Shown here one piece after another: positions 21,100-32,352 of a DNA stretch of 64,000 nt. How positions within the stretch are numbered: position 1 is the stretch's first letter; the number at the start of each line of letters is the position of its first letter. The notes under the pieces were generated by a model. It saw nothing but the letters and a program-made list of their open reading frames with translations, was not told the DNA's origin and ran no database searches. Origin of the DNA: Siniperca chuatsi (taxonomy: Eukaryota; Chordata; Actinopteri; Centrarchiformes; Sinipercidae); NCBI RefSeq assembly GCF_020085105.1, contig NC_058059.1:24049042-24113041 (forward strand), read 5' to 3'. Both the position numbers and the translations under genes were made by a program.

Positions 21100-22045
21100 A
21101 GTTGCAAGTCAGTGGCAGCTGAGGCTGTTGGAAATGCCACTGCTAGCTGCCACTGCCACTACAGTGATGTTGCTAGGTGCGTCCTGCATCTCTAACGCAT
21201 TAAAATCCGGAAGGACACAGTTAACTCACTATCAACGCGTCCAGGGGACGCACCCTATTTTTTCCCTGACAATGCTACATTGTGAACAACAAATACGTGT
21301 TGAAACCATATAAATAAACTAAAGAAACCTCACTGTCAAAAAACTTGGTGTAATTTATTATCAGGCTGCAGCCTCTCACCTACTCTGTGTCGGCTAAGCA
21401 CACACACACACACAAACACACACACGGAATGCCGTCAGATCAGACAGGCAGCGGTTACTCGAGTTGACGACAACGCGTGTTCCTGTAAGTAAGTGCAATA
21501 AAACCCTAGCGAGTAAAAAGACAATATTTTATCAATACACCTGTTCAACAAGCATAAATATGTAAACATGCAGAATGCAATATTTTAATCTGCTCTGTCC
21601 GTAGTCTGATCCACTCGCGCTATGTTTACACATGCAAAGCGTGCTAGCTCGGCTAATAGCGAATTGTTACAAACAAGCTAAAACAAAAGTTGTCTGTATG
21701 TAGAATAACTGCTTAGCTTGGTTTGCCATGCATCTTAAAATTTGGCAAATTCTTGTAAACTTACTGCTAGCTGAGACAAACCAGCCCCTCCTCTCTCTAC
21801 CGGTGGTAACTTACCTGCAGTGAATCACAGCAGCAGCAGAGGGAGGAGAACAGAGGACAGGAGGAAGCACTGATACTGACTACTGATGTCTGAGTTCTTC
21901 ATTCTTTCTAAACTTCACTCAGTACTTTGATGTCAGGAATACGATTTATTTTATTGACATTTTAGATTTGTTTTCAGTGAAATATTATTGCGTTTATATA
22001 GTGACTTTGCTGTTGTAAACATTGCTGTTGCTGCTCTAGAAACAT
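21100..22045. other. mfsd14b intron 1, no gene; short (CA)n at 21400-21425
   Basis: No recognisable coding sequence. The CA tract is interrupted by CAAACACAC. Confidence 0.4.
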
Positions 22046-22049
22046 TTAG

Positions 22050-23655
22050 TTATATTTAGAATCAGAATCAGAAATACTTTATTGATCCCCGAGGGGAAAC
22101 TCTTGTTACAGCTGCTCACTATCACGTCAATGCACACAGGAATAGAAGTACTAAGCAAATGAAAATATAATACACTATAATACAGGTAAGATAAATTAAG
22201 TACAAAGTGCATATAAGTATAGTATAGTATACAAGCTAAAATAAGTGTAAGTACCAAAGTGGATTTAGAGGTTGATAAGTATGTATGGTATAATAATACA
22301 ATGTAATAATATAAGTAATAAGTAATAGTGCAATAATGAGTACTGTCAAGTTAAGTGTAGCTTATTAAGATTATTATGAGACAGTGAATATTGCACAGCA
22401 GTAATAGAAGTATGAATAAATATCAATAAATAGGGAATTTTAAACTGAATATAGTATATTACACATTAGTATTAAAAAGAGAATATTGCACAATTATTTC
22501 AAGTATTGCAGTGATGTTAATGGTCCAATGTCCATTTTAGTGACTTACGGTCATATAGACTAACACTTAGAGGGAGGAGTTAAAGAGTTTGATGGCCACA
22601 AGCAGGAATGACTTCCTGTGGCGCTCTGTGGTGCTTTTTGGGGGGGATGAGTCTTCCGCTGAAGGTACTCCTTTGTTTGACCAGCACGTCATGGAGTGGG
22701 TGGGAGACACTGTCCAAGATGGCATGTAGTTTGGCCAGCATCCTCCTCTCTGACACCACCAACAGAGAGTCCAGCTCCACCCCCACAATGTCACTGGCCT
22801 TATGGATCAGATTGTTGAGTCTGTTAGCGTCCGCTACCCTCAACCTGCTACCCCAGCATGCAACAGCATACAGGATAGCACTAGCCACCTCAGACTCATA
22901 AAACATCCTCAGCATTGTCCAGCATGTTGAAGGACCTCAGGCTCCTTAGAAAATAGAGGCGGCTCTGGCCCTTCCTGTCAAGAGCTTGAGTGTTCTTAGC
23001 CCAGTCCAGTTTATTGTCCATGTGTACACCCAGGTACTTGTACTCCTCTACAATGTCCACACTGACCCCCTGGATAGAAACCAGGGTCACTGGTGCCTTG
23101 GCCCATTGTAGGTCTACAACCAGCTCCTTACACTTTGTCTCATTGAGCATGATGGTTCTGCTCACACCATGAGACAAAATTACCCACCACAGCCCTGTAC
23201 TCAGTCTCATCATCATCGCTGATACATCTCACCACAGCAGAGTCATCAGAAAACTTCTGAAGGTGGCAGGACTCTGTGTGATCCAGTCAGGTAGTCAACA
23301 ATCCAGGACACGAGGGGGGCATCCACCTGCATCGCTGCCAGCTTCTCACCCAGCAGTGCTGGCCAGATGGTGTTGAAAGCACTAGAGAAGTCAAAAAACA
23401 TGATCCTCACCGTGCTTGCCGGCTTGTCCAGGTGGGTGTACATCAACAGGAAGATGATGGCGTCCTCAACTCCCAGCCGGGCTGGTAGGTGGGAAGGGAG
23501 TCCAGGAGGGGTCTGACCATGGGCTGCAGCTGTTCAAGCACCAGTTTCTCCAGGGTCTTCCTTATGTGGGAGGTCAGTGCCACCGGTCTGTAGTCCTTAG
23601 AGCCACTGGGACGCGGCATCTTCGGCATAGGAACAAGGTAAGATGTCTTCCACAA
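22050..23655 (-). mobile_element. LINE, CR1/L2/Rex-type RT, 5'-truncated
   Basis: The minus-strand frame series from 23655 to 22567 contains MPKMPRPSGSKDYRPVALTS (RT block), FFDFSSAFNTIWPALLGEK (block A, D of the catalytic triad), VEEYKYLGVHMDNKLDW, LYFLRSLRSFN and CWGSRLRVADANRLNNLI. The FSDD-type catalytic block between 23216 and 23246 is present only in shifted frames. The 3' UTR ends at 22056-22080 with CCCCGAGGGGAAA and GATTCTGATT-type tail units. Frameshifts make it non-coding. Confidence 0.82.
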
Positions 23656-23800
23656 AAATATTAAAATATTAAATTCTAATCCTAATTCTAATTTATTCTC
23701 TTAAAATAATATATTTTTAAACAAGCAATTATTTAGTAATGAAAAAGAACCGATAAAGAATAGATAAGACCCATCCCTAAACATGAGTTTAACACTACAA
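23656..23800. other. AT-rich spacer
   Basis: Nothing identifiable. Confidence 0.4.
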
Positions 23801-24295
23801 TTTGTCCAAAAACTTCACCCTGGGCTGGGATATTATGACTGATAGCTTGTGCTGTGTACAGCCTGTATGTAAGATGTTTTCCCCTGTGTAGTCTAACTCA
23901 TGCAACTTCTCAGGCCAGCAGCTGTAGCCGCACCATAGACTGCAACTAACTAACAGTTAGATAAGAGAAAGTGGGAGAAGGTACAAACCAAGGTCAGAGA
24001 CTAACAGAGGTGCACTGAGAGAATAAGCTGTGGGAAAATACTGAATGTTGTGTGATCGGTTGTGGCTTTCACATATAATCACCTGCTTTGTGCCTTAAAC
24101 TTCAGACACAACTGGGGAGCCGTAGATTCAAGACGGTGAGCATGTTGTGTCTCCAGATATATCTGTATTGTTTGTTTGTATTGTTTGTTTGTGGGGAAAT
24201 AAATACTTGTAAAAGACATTGGTGGTTAATCAAACTATTTAAAACTAAATTGAGAGCCTGTGGTAAGAACTGTGAGTAGGTTTGTGCAAATTTAA
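23800..24295 (+). repeat. Putative 5' LTR of endogenous retrovirus
   Basis: Precedes the retroviral leader and gag. Contains GGGGAAATAAATACTTGTA (24195-24213) as a likely polyadenylation signal and promoter-like AT stretches upstream. No second copy was found after 29200, so the boundaries and identity are inferred from position only. Confidence 0.45.
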
Positions 24296-24299
24296 AGGT

Positions 24300-25263
24300 A
24301 AATAAGAGACCAGGAAAATGGATGTAATGTGATACCCTGACCTTGGATTGGTTTGCCACACCGTGACCTGACGAGGGCACGGAACACTGGGTTAGAGTCC
24401 CAGTGAGCTGGGTTAGAGGCCCGGGGAGTTGAGGTCCCCCGAATGCTCGGTGTGAGAGTTTTAAGGGCCCCCACCGTTGTTTTATTTGAGGTGAAAGCCC
24501 TCGGGGGTATCACAAAAGAATTGGCATTGCAGGTTGATTTATTGGTGCAGGGGTTAGAGTCCCCCACTGTGGATTAACTGTGTTTGGGGTTAAAGTCCTC
24601 GGTAAATTGAGTAACTGTATTTTGGGGTTCGAGTCCCCGGTAAGAGTGACGCATTGTGTATAAAAAAAATTCATTGTGTTTGAGGGTTGGAGTCCCGTAA
24701 GTTTTATCACAAAGTACCAAAAATTAGGGTTAGAGTGAGTGAGAGACATTAATGACTTATCTGGGGATTTGTGTGTGTAATAATATTGAGTGCGTGTGTC
24801 ATTAATGGATTGGAGGTAGACATTAAAAGGGGAATGAATGTGAAACAACTTGGTTAAAAAAACTTTACACAAAAAAAAAATTTAAAGTATGTTCTTTGGG
24901 GATAAAGTGAACAATTACTATTGGGAATGAAGTGGTATAATAATTAATAATTAATTGAATTATATTTTGTCATTCGCTGTGGTATTTTATTTCTTGTGTT
25001 GTGAAGCACTTTGTACTTTGTTTTGATAAGTGCTCTATAACTAAAGTTTTAGTATTATTATCATTTATTATAATTCTCCAGGGAAAGACTGAATTGAGTG
25101 TCTCAAATATGAAAAGCCTCCCCTCTTTGTTCATGGATACCTAGCGGTGTTAACAAAGTGATAAAGAGGAAGTTGAGTGAGAAGTAGTATTTGACTGGGT
25201 CAGTTGCTCAGGTGAACGCCATACAAACTGACTGGCTTAAATCAGTAGATAGGCAGGGAAAGC
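24300..25263 (+). other. Retroviral leader with reiterated T-arm-like motif
   Basis: Non-coding segment between the putative LTR and gag. It contains at least six copies of GGGTTAGAGTCCC-like sequence (about 24389, 24409, 24550, 24595, 24624, 24683), several inside short G/C palindromes such as CTGGGTTAGAGTCCCAG. The motif resembles the T-stem-loop of tRNAs. Primer binding or packaging roles are conceivable but unproven. Confidence 0.5.
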
Positions 25264-26262
25264 ATGGACAGAGAATTTGATAGAGAGGTGGACGAGGGGG
25301 GCAGGGGCCCTGGAGGCCACAGCCCCTGGAAGCCACTGAAGGAGCAGATTCCATATATGTTGATTGCTGTAGGAAATGTGGGATCAGAAAATGAGAAAAA
25401 GAAAGCTAAGAAGAAAAGAATCAGCTAAGACAGAAATTGAGATAGTATTGGAAACACTAAAGGTGGATTTGAGTTCTTGAGAACCCCTAAGTATTTGTGG
25501 GGTGAGGAGAAGAAGTACCGAAAGCAAGCTGAGGAGGCAAAAAAAGGCGAGCAGGAAGGAGGAATGCTGGTGAAATGCAAGTATAAAAAGGCTTATGAGG
25601 AAGCAGAGAAGCAGAGACAGAGGTGGGTTCAGTGGGCTATGTATTGGCAAGGAGTAGATCACTGCGCTAAGAAAGAAGTTGGAAGAAAGAAAAAAGGAGG
25701 ACCCCCGCCCTATGATCATGATGTCGCACGTTGCTCAGTTCCACCAGCCTCAATGTATCCCACTCTCCACATTACAGACGGGCAGTTTCAGATTGAAACC
25801 CTGCCCATCAACCCCCACCCTTGCACTTCACCGCCTAAGAACAGAGAGAGAAGGTCAAAGAGGGAGTCAGACACAGAAGATAGTGAAGGCAGCTGGAAGA
25901 GAAAAAACCGAAGGGAAAGTAATAAGAAGGAAAAAAGGAAGTCTAGGCTGGGAGCTAGCTCCGCAGATTTACAGTCAGAGGGAGAGAAAAAAGAAGAGCC
26001 ATTTGTGACACGAAGCAAGAGAGAAGGTAAGGAGTCAGGTAGAAAAAGGAGCAGGGAAAGTGGAAACAGGAAGAGAGAAAGAAAAGGAACGTCAGTTAAA
26101 ATGATGGGACTTGGGTCTGGTCTATACAACAGGGAGAGTGAGGAGGACCAGCCAGCGTCTAGGGTAGAAGCAGCAGGCCACAATAAAGGGGCCTGGTTAG
26201 GAGAAGGATTGGCAGAAAGTAGCAGCAGAGAGTCAGAGAGTGAAGAGGAAAGAGAAACATAA
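25264..26262 (+). pseudogene. Endogenous retrovirus gag (matrix/p12-like part)
   Basis: Plus strand. An ATG at 25264 opens MDREFDREVDEGGRGPGGH, followed by frame breaks; a long frame then runs 25477-26262. It contains a basic/acidic helix-rich segment, the late-domain motif PPPYDHDV (about 25707), then a very charged Lys/Arg/Glu/Ser region. Gammaretrovirus/epsilonretrovirus-like Gag is the best fit. The canonical capsid major homology region was not seen, so the capsid is probably deleted or diverged. Confidence 0.65.
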
Positions 26263-26401
26263 GAAAATCAAGCACCACAAACACACACCCTTAGGAACGG
26301 AAACATGTATGGGAGAAACACTTAGTGCATCACCTACAGAGAGCTAGAGATGAGGCTATAGAGGAAGCTAGCACTAAGGACTTGCAGTTGCAGTTGTTGA
26401 A

Positions 26402-27259
26402 ATGGCAGAGGTTGGTCAAGGGGAGGAGGAAGGGGCGGTCAACCCAACAGAAACAACCAATACAGAGCCGGTCACTACTGTGGAGGGTATGGACATTGGG
26501 TTAAAAACTGCCCACGCAAAGCCCCACCCCCAGGAAGGGGGCGTGGAGGACCACCTCAAGGAGGTGTGTTTGCTCCCAACCCACATGCGGCACCGCCACC
26601 TAGGGGCCAATACCCCAGCTTTGGAGAATGGGAAGGGCCAGAGGACTCCCAGCAGTGACACACCCCACAGAGAGACCCGGAAGCTGAGGCACAGGCAGAC
26701 CCCATGCTGGAGATGTGGGTTATGAACAACACACTGCCGTTTCTCCTTGATTCAGGGGCCACCTTTTCCATTATCAATAAATGGACAAAATTTCAGCAAA
26801 AACTGTGGACATTTCTCCCTAAGCAGTGGACAATGGCTTGTGCGGTCAGTGGAACCAGAATGTGCCGACATCTACTGGGGCCTCCTCGAGGCTACCACCA
26901 CTTCAAAAGACAGTATCCTGTTCCAGTATGCTCAGTGGAGGCCCTGGATCTCTCTTCTTGACCCGTACCTCTCACCTCCAGACCCACCTCCTGTAACACT
27001 CTTTTACGATCAGGCACATACTGATTGGTATCAGGAAGCATTTGGTCAAATACAAGGCTCACAGTGGAGCATTAAAACACAAAACATTTATGTTGGTCCT
27101 GAGGGTGTAGCTGCAGCCGCACAGTTAACATCTGAACAACTTGGGTGGTATCGTATGAGTGATGAGTCGGCCCCTCATATCTCACCCGCATTACATTCTA
27201 AACATCAAGCTAAAGATCTCGATCCTATGATAAAAGCCGACACAACTTCCGACAGGTGA
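26402..27259 (+). pseudogene. ERV nucleocapsid-protease-proximal pol segment
   Basis: One zinc-knuckle-like block lies at about 26477-26517 (C-x2-...-H-x4-C spacing); its first Cys position reads Gly. A frame at 26704 holds PFLLDSGATFSIIN, the retroviral aspartic protease active site. The frame 26747-27259 continues with SILFQYAQWRPWISLLDPYL and related text, found between PR and RT in fish ERV polyproteins. Three frames are involved. The RT domain that should follow is missing. Confidence 0.75.
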
Positions 27260-27299
27260 GCCACATGAGTGCGAGAGGGAAATCACAAAGGATGTCAAG

Positions 27300-27803
27300 G
27301 TGAGAGCAGATATGGAAGCTCAACCAGTGCTAGGCTCAGAACAGTTATTCACAGACGGGTGTTGTTATAAACATGACATAAACGGATTGCAGGCAGGATA
27401 TGCTGTAGTCAGGCAGACAGACACAGGATATGAAACAGTAAGAGCAGAGCAGCTGCAGGGACAGCAATCGGCACAGAGAGCAGAGGTCATAGCAGTCACA
27501 GAAGCACTCAAATGGGGAAAAGATAAAGAAGTGAGCATCTATACAGACTCAGCCTACGCGGCAGGCGCGGTGCACATGGAAATGAGACAGTGGATGCGCA
27601 CAGGATTCTTAACAGCAGGGGGCAGGCCAATTAAACATGAAAAGGAAATGAGAGAGCTGATGGAGGCACTGAAACTGCCCAGAAAGGTGGCTGTGGTGAA
27701 ATGTCGAGGACATGATCAAACAAACGCTCCAGTGGCGAAAGGAAATCAGGAAGCGGATACAGCAGCAAAAAGGCAGCAGGGTACTTGCAAATGTACCAAA
27801 TGA
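27300..27803 (+). pseudogene. ERV RNase H domain
   Basis: The open 167-codon frame has the complete RNase H catalytic pattern: LFTDGCCY (Asp), SAQRAEVIAVTEAL (Glu), IYTDSAYAAG (Asp), and a GNQEADTAAK Asp near the C-terminus. Its best resemblance is gammaretroviral RNase H. It directly follows the PR-proximal segment with no RT between, evidence of an internal deletion of roughly 1 to 2 kb. Confidence 0.85.
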
Positions 27804-28770
27804 TAACCAGTGAAGAGACTGAGCTACGACCCAAACTTACTGCAGAGGCAGTAAAAGAATATCAAAAGGGGGCGGGGGCCCAAGAAAAAGCAGTCTGGAT
27901 GCAAAGAGGAGCTACGGAGCAAAATGGACTCTGGAGGGGGCCGGCGGACGAATGGTCCTCCCCCAGGTCTCAGGGCAAGAACCCTGAGAGAAGCACATGG
28001 CTTGGGGCATGTTGGAGCGAATCAAATGAACAGGAACTTGTGTCATTGGTGGCATCCGTTCCTAGCAGATATGGCAAGGCATTTTGTAAAAAGTTGTACA
28101 GTTTGTTCACATTTTAACCCAAAGCCGGTGGTGAGACCGGAAATGGGGCGTTTTCTTATTACTACCTGCCCTGGCCAGGAGGTGGTGATAGACTATACGG
28201 ATATGATTGATCCGGTGAAAGGTTTTAGGTATTTGTTGGTGTGTGGATACGTTCACAGGGTGGCCAGAGAAAAACAGGAAGACAGTGCCACTGTAATCAA
28301 GTGCTTGATTAATCATTACATCCCAAGGCATGGTTTTCCAGCAAAAATTAGATCAGATAATGGAACTCACTTCAAAAACACAGATCTAGGGAGAGTAGAA
28401 ACAATGCTGGGGTTGAAACATTCATTCGGCACTGTCTACCACCCCCAGTCACAAGGTAAGGTGGAGAGAATGAACCAAAACATCAAACAAAAATGGAAAG
28501 GAAGGAGAAAAAATGGAACACAAGACATATTTTAACGAACTGCAAGCTCTTGTTTCAGATTTCTCCAAACAGGTTGGCGAAAAGCAGGCTTTGACAGAAG
28601 GATCCACTCTACCCACAGCCCGGTGGGTATTACTGAGAGTCATCAAAAGGAAGTGGTCAGAGCCCAGGTGGACAGGACCGTTCGAGGTTACAAAGAGGAC
28701 TTCACATGCGGTCCGGGTAAAAGGTAAAGGCGACACCTGGTTCCACTGGAGCCAGTGCACGGCGGCCTGA
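27785..28770 (+). pseudogene. ERV integrase
   Basis: Two overlapping frames. 27924-28535 holds the HHCC zinc domain (LGHVGANQMNRN, CTVCSHF), then the core with VVIDYTDMIDPVKGFRYLL (first Asp), KIRSDNGTHF (second Asp) and YHPQSQGKVERMN (Glu). 28513-28770 holds the C-terminal domain with RVIKRKWSEPRWTGPFEVT. The triad is present, but the frame shifts between core and C-terminal domain and the connecting helix is shortened. Gammaretrovirus-type. Confidence 0.88.
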
Positions 28771-29200
28771 GGAGCCAGGATGGAGTGTGGAGGTGATCGG
28801 AGCAGATCTACGGCAACTACAAGCTGAAAGCACCGGCTCGGCTGAGTCGGAGAACACCCAGACCCCAACAAAAGAGGCAGAATAATCCTCTGGTCTGTGG
28901 TCGAACGGTACAGGGAAGTCAACCCCTGTACCCCGAGAGGAATCAGCGACAAAAACACACTGTTAGCTGCAAAAGATGAAGTGCTAGTAACCTCTCCTCT
29001 AGGTCATAGAAGAGCGTGCTGGACGAACACAATTCCCAGCCAGAAGTTGAAGACGACGGCATACCTCGACAGGACCCACTCAGTTTTCGAGGAACCCACT
29101 CAAATGACCACCTGTTGGTCCCAGGGACTCACAACATTGAAAACCTATCAACATCACTGCACTATTTGAGCTTGCTGTCTCTCAGTTCTTGAGAGCTGCT
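28771..29200 (+). other. ERV 3' remnant, no recognisable env or 3' LTR
   Basis: Sequence continuing after the integrase with short frames. No surface or transmembrane envelope motifs (fusion peptide, CX6CC) and no match to the putative 5' LTR. The provirus is truncated here. Confidence 0.5.
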
Positions 29201-29447
29201 TCTTCTCTCTTATGTTACACTGCTTGCCACTGTAGTGACAGCACACTCTGCTGGATAGACTTTGTAGTAACACCAATATATTAACACAAGCCTTTCAGTT
29301 ATATATCGGCTCATATCAGATAACATATGTCATACCGATATATCTGCGATAGGCCAATATCGGCCAATAATATCGTCCGACCCTAGTTCTAAGGCGCTAA
29401 ATGTTTTGATAAATTACTATTACTGACTTTTTACTCACAAATGGACA
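29201..29447. other. hAT-like CCGATAT-rich fragment
   Basis: 29300-29386 carries CCGATATATCTGCGATAGG and CAATATCGGCCAATAATATCG, a composition common at ends of teleost hAT MITEs, ending CCGACCCTAG. No partner end identified. Confidence 0.4.
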
Positions 29448-29663
29448 TCACGGCTTCTTAGAGATTTCTTCCTTGGGTTTGTAGTCATTGTAAATGGTGG
29501 CATGTGTTCCAATGGAGAGCATTTCTTTTTCTATTTGCGCATAGCACGTTTTGGCATCAGTGAGCAACCAGGACAAGAAGGCTACAGGCTGATTCTTTTG
29601 CAGAAGGGCCGCCCCTAATCCTTGGCTACTAGCATCTAGGGTTGGGCCAATGAACGATGTCAT
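29448..29663 (-). pseudogene. Ty3/gypsy RNase H fragment
   Basis: The minus frame contains [40 protein letters not shown] and YNDYKPKEE, the conserved start of gypsy RNase H (catalytic Asp of DAS, Glu of EKEM, Asp of ND). A small deletion precedes the last block. Separated from its RT by an unrelated 0.5-kb segment. Confidence 0.87.
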
Positions 29664-29689
29664 TGTCCACTGAGCCCTCTACCATCATA

Positions 29690-30225
29690 ACATCGTTATT
29701 CAAAATAACCCCCATCCCCTTAATATCTCGTTACTGAAAGTGCAATAAAAGCTTTGCGAGTAAAAAGCTAATAAGTAGTTTATGACTTGACTAGTATTTT
29801 TTTATATATCATATGATCTGCTTAACGAGGTAACTTAAGCATAGTGTTAACTGTTCCTGCTGCAGCTTTCAGACCGTGGTCGGGAAGCACAGGGAAGACT
29901 TTGTTTTACTCCAGGACTGAAGTTGATGCTAACCTCTGGGCTAACCACCTTCACTTTTACCCAGCAGCTTGGAGGCAAGACACAATAACGTCTTGGATAT
30001 TGAGGAGCTGCAGTATTAATTCATGGGCAAACTGTAACCTACACTGTTCATTTACTGCCACTAGACAACTTCACTGCTAACCGGTCCCTCTCCTCCGATC
30101 GCCAACACCTGTCTGCTCTGCTCTGAGTGCAGTCACTGTCTCTCTCTCTCACTCAACCACACACTCACTAGCACTGCCCTGTTCCTTAAAAAGGAGCCAC
30201 GCTACTCTTATAACAAATAAGAGTT
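29690..30225. other. Unidentified segment interrupting gypsy pol
   Basis: Lies between RNase H and RT of the same minus-strand gypsy element and has no pol similarity. It probably inserted later, but no clean inverted ends or target duplication were found. Contains GTGCAATAAAAGC and a CTCTCTCTCTC tract at 30140-30153. Confidence 0.5.
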
Positions 30226-30796
30226 CTATAAAAAGAACCGGCGAACGCCATCTTTGTCGGTCGGCGGTGGAATGCGCTGTACTGCCTTACTTTTTGCTGG
30301 GTCAGGCCTCATGCCTTCGGCTATTATCAGAGGCCCCACATATGGCACTGACGCTTGATGGATGTGACACTTTGTGAAACTGAGCCTCAGGTTGTAGCTT
30401 GTGGCTCTCTCAGCTACTTGATGCAGAATTTTGTCATGCTCTTCCACTGTTTGTGCTGCAATGACAATGTCATCCATCATGCTTATGGCTCCGGCAATAC
30501 CCTCTAGCATACTGTCCATGATGCACTGGAATACTTCTGGGGAGTATTTCAGGCCAAATGGTAGCCTTAGCCACCGAAACCATCCATTTGGAGTGTTGAG
30601 ATTTTGCATCCAACAATGAAAGCACGTTGTCACCCAGTATTGGAGACACAACCTCTTCAACAGCACGTAGGGTTAATGCTCTCTTGATGACTTTGTTAAA
30701 GGTGCTTGGGTCTATGCAGATTCTTATCTTATTATTGCACACTGTGGCTACCAGTGAACTCACCCACTCCGTAGACTGGCGGACTTCACATCCCAT
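30226..30796 (-). pseudogene. Ty3/gypsy reverse transcriptase
   Basis: Minus-strand frames overlap at 30470-30666. They contain KIRICIDPSTFNKVIKR, LSLLDAKS, WLRLPFGLKYSPEVFQCIMD, ISMMDDIVIAAQTVEEHD (the catalytic DD block) and SKAVQRIPPPTDKDGVRRFF. A frameshift splits the enzyme near 30600. The family assignment is firm. Confidence 0.9.
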
Positions 30797-30799
30797 GCA

Positions 30800-31730
30800 G
30801 TTTCTCCACTATCTTTCCTTTGAATGTGGTGGGTTGTCGGCGAACGGGTTGGGCCATGCCCTTTGCATCTGGGTCAATCTTGATGGTGTATGTACTTGGC
30901 AGTGTTCCAGTGGTGCGTGTCAGTTCTGGGTAATCGTCCAGTCTGGCTGGGGCACTCTGTGATGAGCTGGAGTCACTAGCTCTACTTGCCTATTCTGCAG
31001 CAGTATTCTGCAGTGAGTCAAGACGGACTATTAGGCCCAAAACCTCAGCTGTTGCGCCACTGAGCACATTCTCCTGTGCTATGTCCACTATCTCAAGCTC
31101 TGAGCTTGAGATAGTGGACATCTTTGTACTTGTGGAGATCTTTGTACTTTATTACGAGGTCAACTGCGGCCACAGGCTTTAGCTTGTGACTGCAGTATGA
31201 ACTCAGTATCCTCTAAGAGCGTTTCAGCTCACTTGTGTGCATTAGCAGCTGATAACTGCTTAGAGTTATTGTGATGCACTTCGCGCTGGTGTCTATTCTG
31301 AACCTCACTGCTTTAGACAGGACTTGAATGTCTACTATCCATTTATCTTCTTCAGGGGGATGGGCCTGTGTCATGTTTATGTTCAGAGCTTGACCTCCAC
31401 CGCATCATCCTGCACTTGCTCTTCATTCACAGAGTTCATTGTGTGCTTCCTACACACAGCCACCCAGTGGTTTGGTTTGTGACAGTAGGAGCATTCTGAT
31501 CCTTTAGCTGGACACTTTCTCTGGTTCCACCTATGCCGAGGGTATTTTCCACAATTTGGGTAATTTTTGGGTTGGTTGACTGACGTTTGACTTTCATGGA
31601 TTTTTTTCTCTCTGTCCTATGATAGATGATGTTCCTGCTAGAGGAGGCAGTGTATTTTGGTTTGACAGACACTGCTGCTACCTGTGAGTCTTCTCCTCTG
31701 ACAATTTTAATTTCTTTTTGTGACATCTGA
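30800..31730 (-). pseudogene. Ty3/gypsy gag zinc knuckle and protease-proximal remnants
   Basis: On the minus strand, 31530-31440 encodes a C-x2-C-x4-H-x4-C knuckle (CSYCHKPNHWVAVC). Downstream towards 30800 are decayed frames where protease should lie. Consistent with gag/PR of the element whose RT is at 30226-30796. Confidence 0.7.
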
Positions 31731-31732
31731 AG

Positions 31733-31975
31733 TGGGAGTGAGGGTGAGAATGGTAGCCACAGTGCACAATTACAAGATAAGAATCTGCATAGACCCAAGC
31801 AACTTTAACAAAGTCATCAAGAGAGAGCATTTACCATATGTGCTGTTGAAGAGGTTGTATCTGCGATACCGGCGCCAAAGTGCTTTCATTCTTGGATGCA
31901 AAATCTGGATTCCATCATATTGCATTGGATGAAACATCTTCCCTGCTCACAATATTATCTCAAGGTGAAGTCCTT
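31733..31975 (+). pseudogene. Inverted copy of gypsy RT start
   Basis: The plus-strand frame with NYKIRICIDPSNFNKVIKRE is closely related to the minus-strand RT at about 30590-30770 but in opposite orientation, head-to-head with the gag/PR remnant. Either a second truncated insertion or an inversion. Confidence 0.85.
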
Positions 31976-32059
31976 AAATGTTCTATTCAATTTAAAATGA
32001 TATAAAACAGAGAAAAGCAGCAAATCTAGTAATGTAAACTACCATTACATTATTACTAT

Positions 32060-32352
32060 TTAAAAATTCTATGTGGAATTTGCATTGTGCTACTGTATGC
32101 TATCTCTCTCTCTCTCAACCCAACACAGCAGCGGTAGATGGCTGCCCACCCTCAGTCTGGTCGGCTGGAGATTTCTGCCTCTTAAAGGAAGTTTTTCTTT
32201 GCCACTGGGAAGTGCTTGCTCTTGGTGGGATTTGTTTGTTCTCTGTAAATTATATTATAAAGAGTACGGTCTAGACCTGCTCTATAGGAAAAGTGCAATG
32301 AGATAACTTCTGTTATGAATTGGCACTATATAAATAAAACTGAATTGAATCC
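32060..32352 (+). repeat. LINE 3'-UTR tail, copy 1
   Basis: Contains CTCTCTCAACCCAACACAGC, AAAGAGTACGGTCTAGACC, CTGCTCTATAGGAAAAGTGC and ends CTATATAAATAAAACTGAATTG. The same tail occurs at 54720-55006 and, shortened, at 58925-58975. This is the 3' end of an abundant fish LINE family; it may pair with the L2-type coding fragments at 45 and 54 kb. Confidence 0.8.

Noticed and set aside
25788..26183. Minus-strand Leu/Ser/Phe-rich open frame resembling a membrane protein
   Set aside because: Antisense of the Lys/Glu/Arg-rich retroviral gag region, which automatically yields hydrophobic codons.
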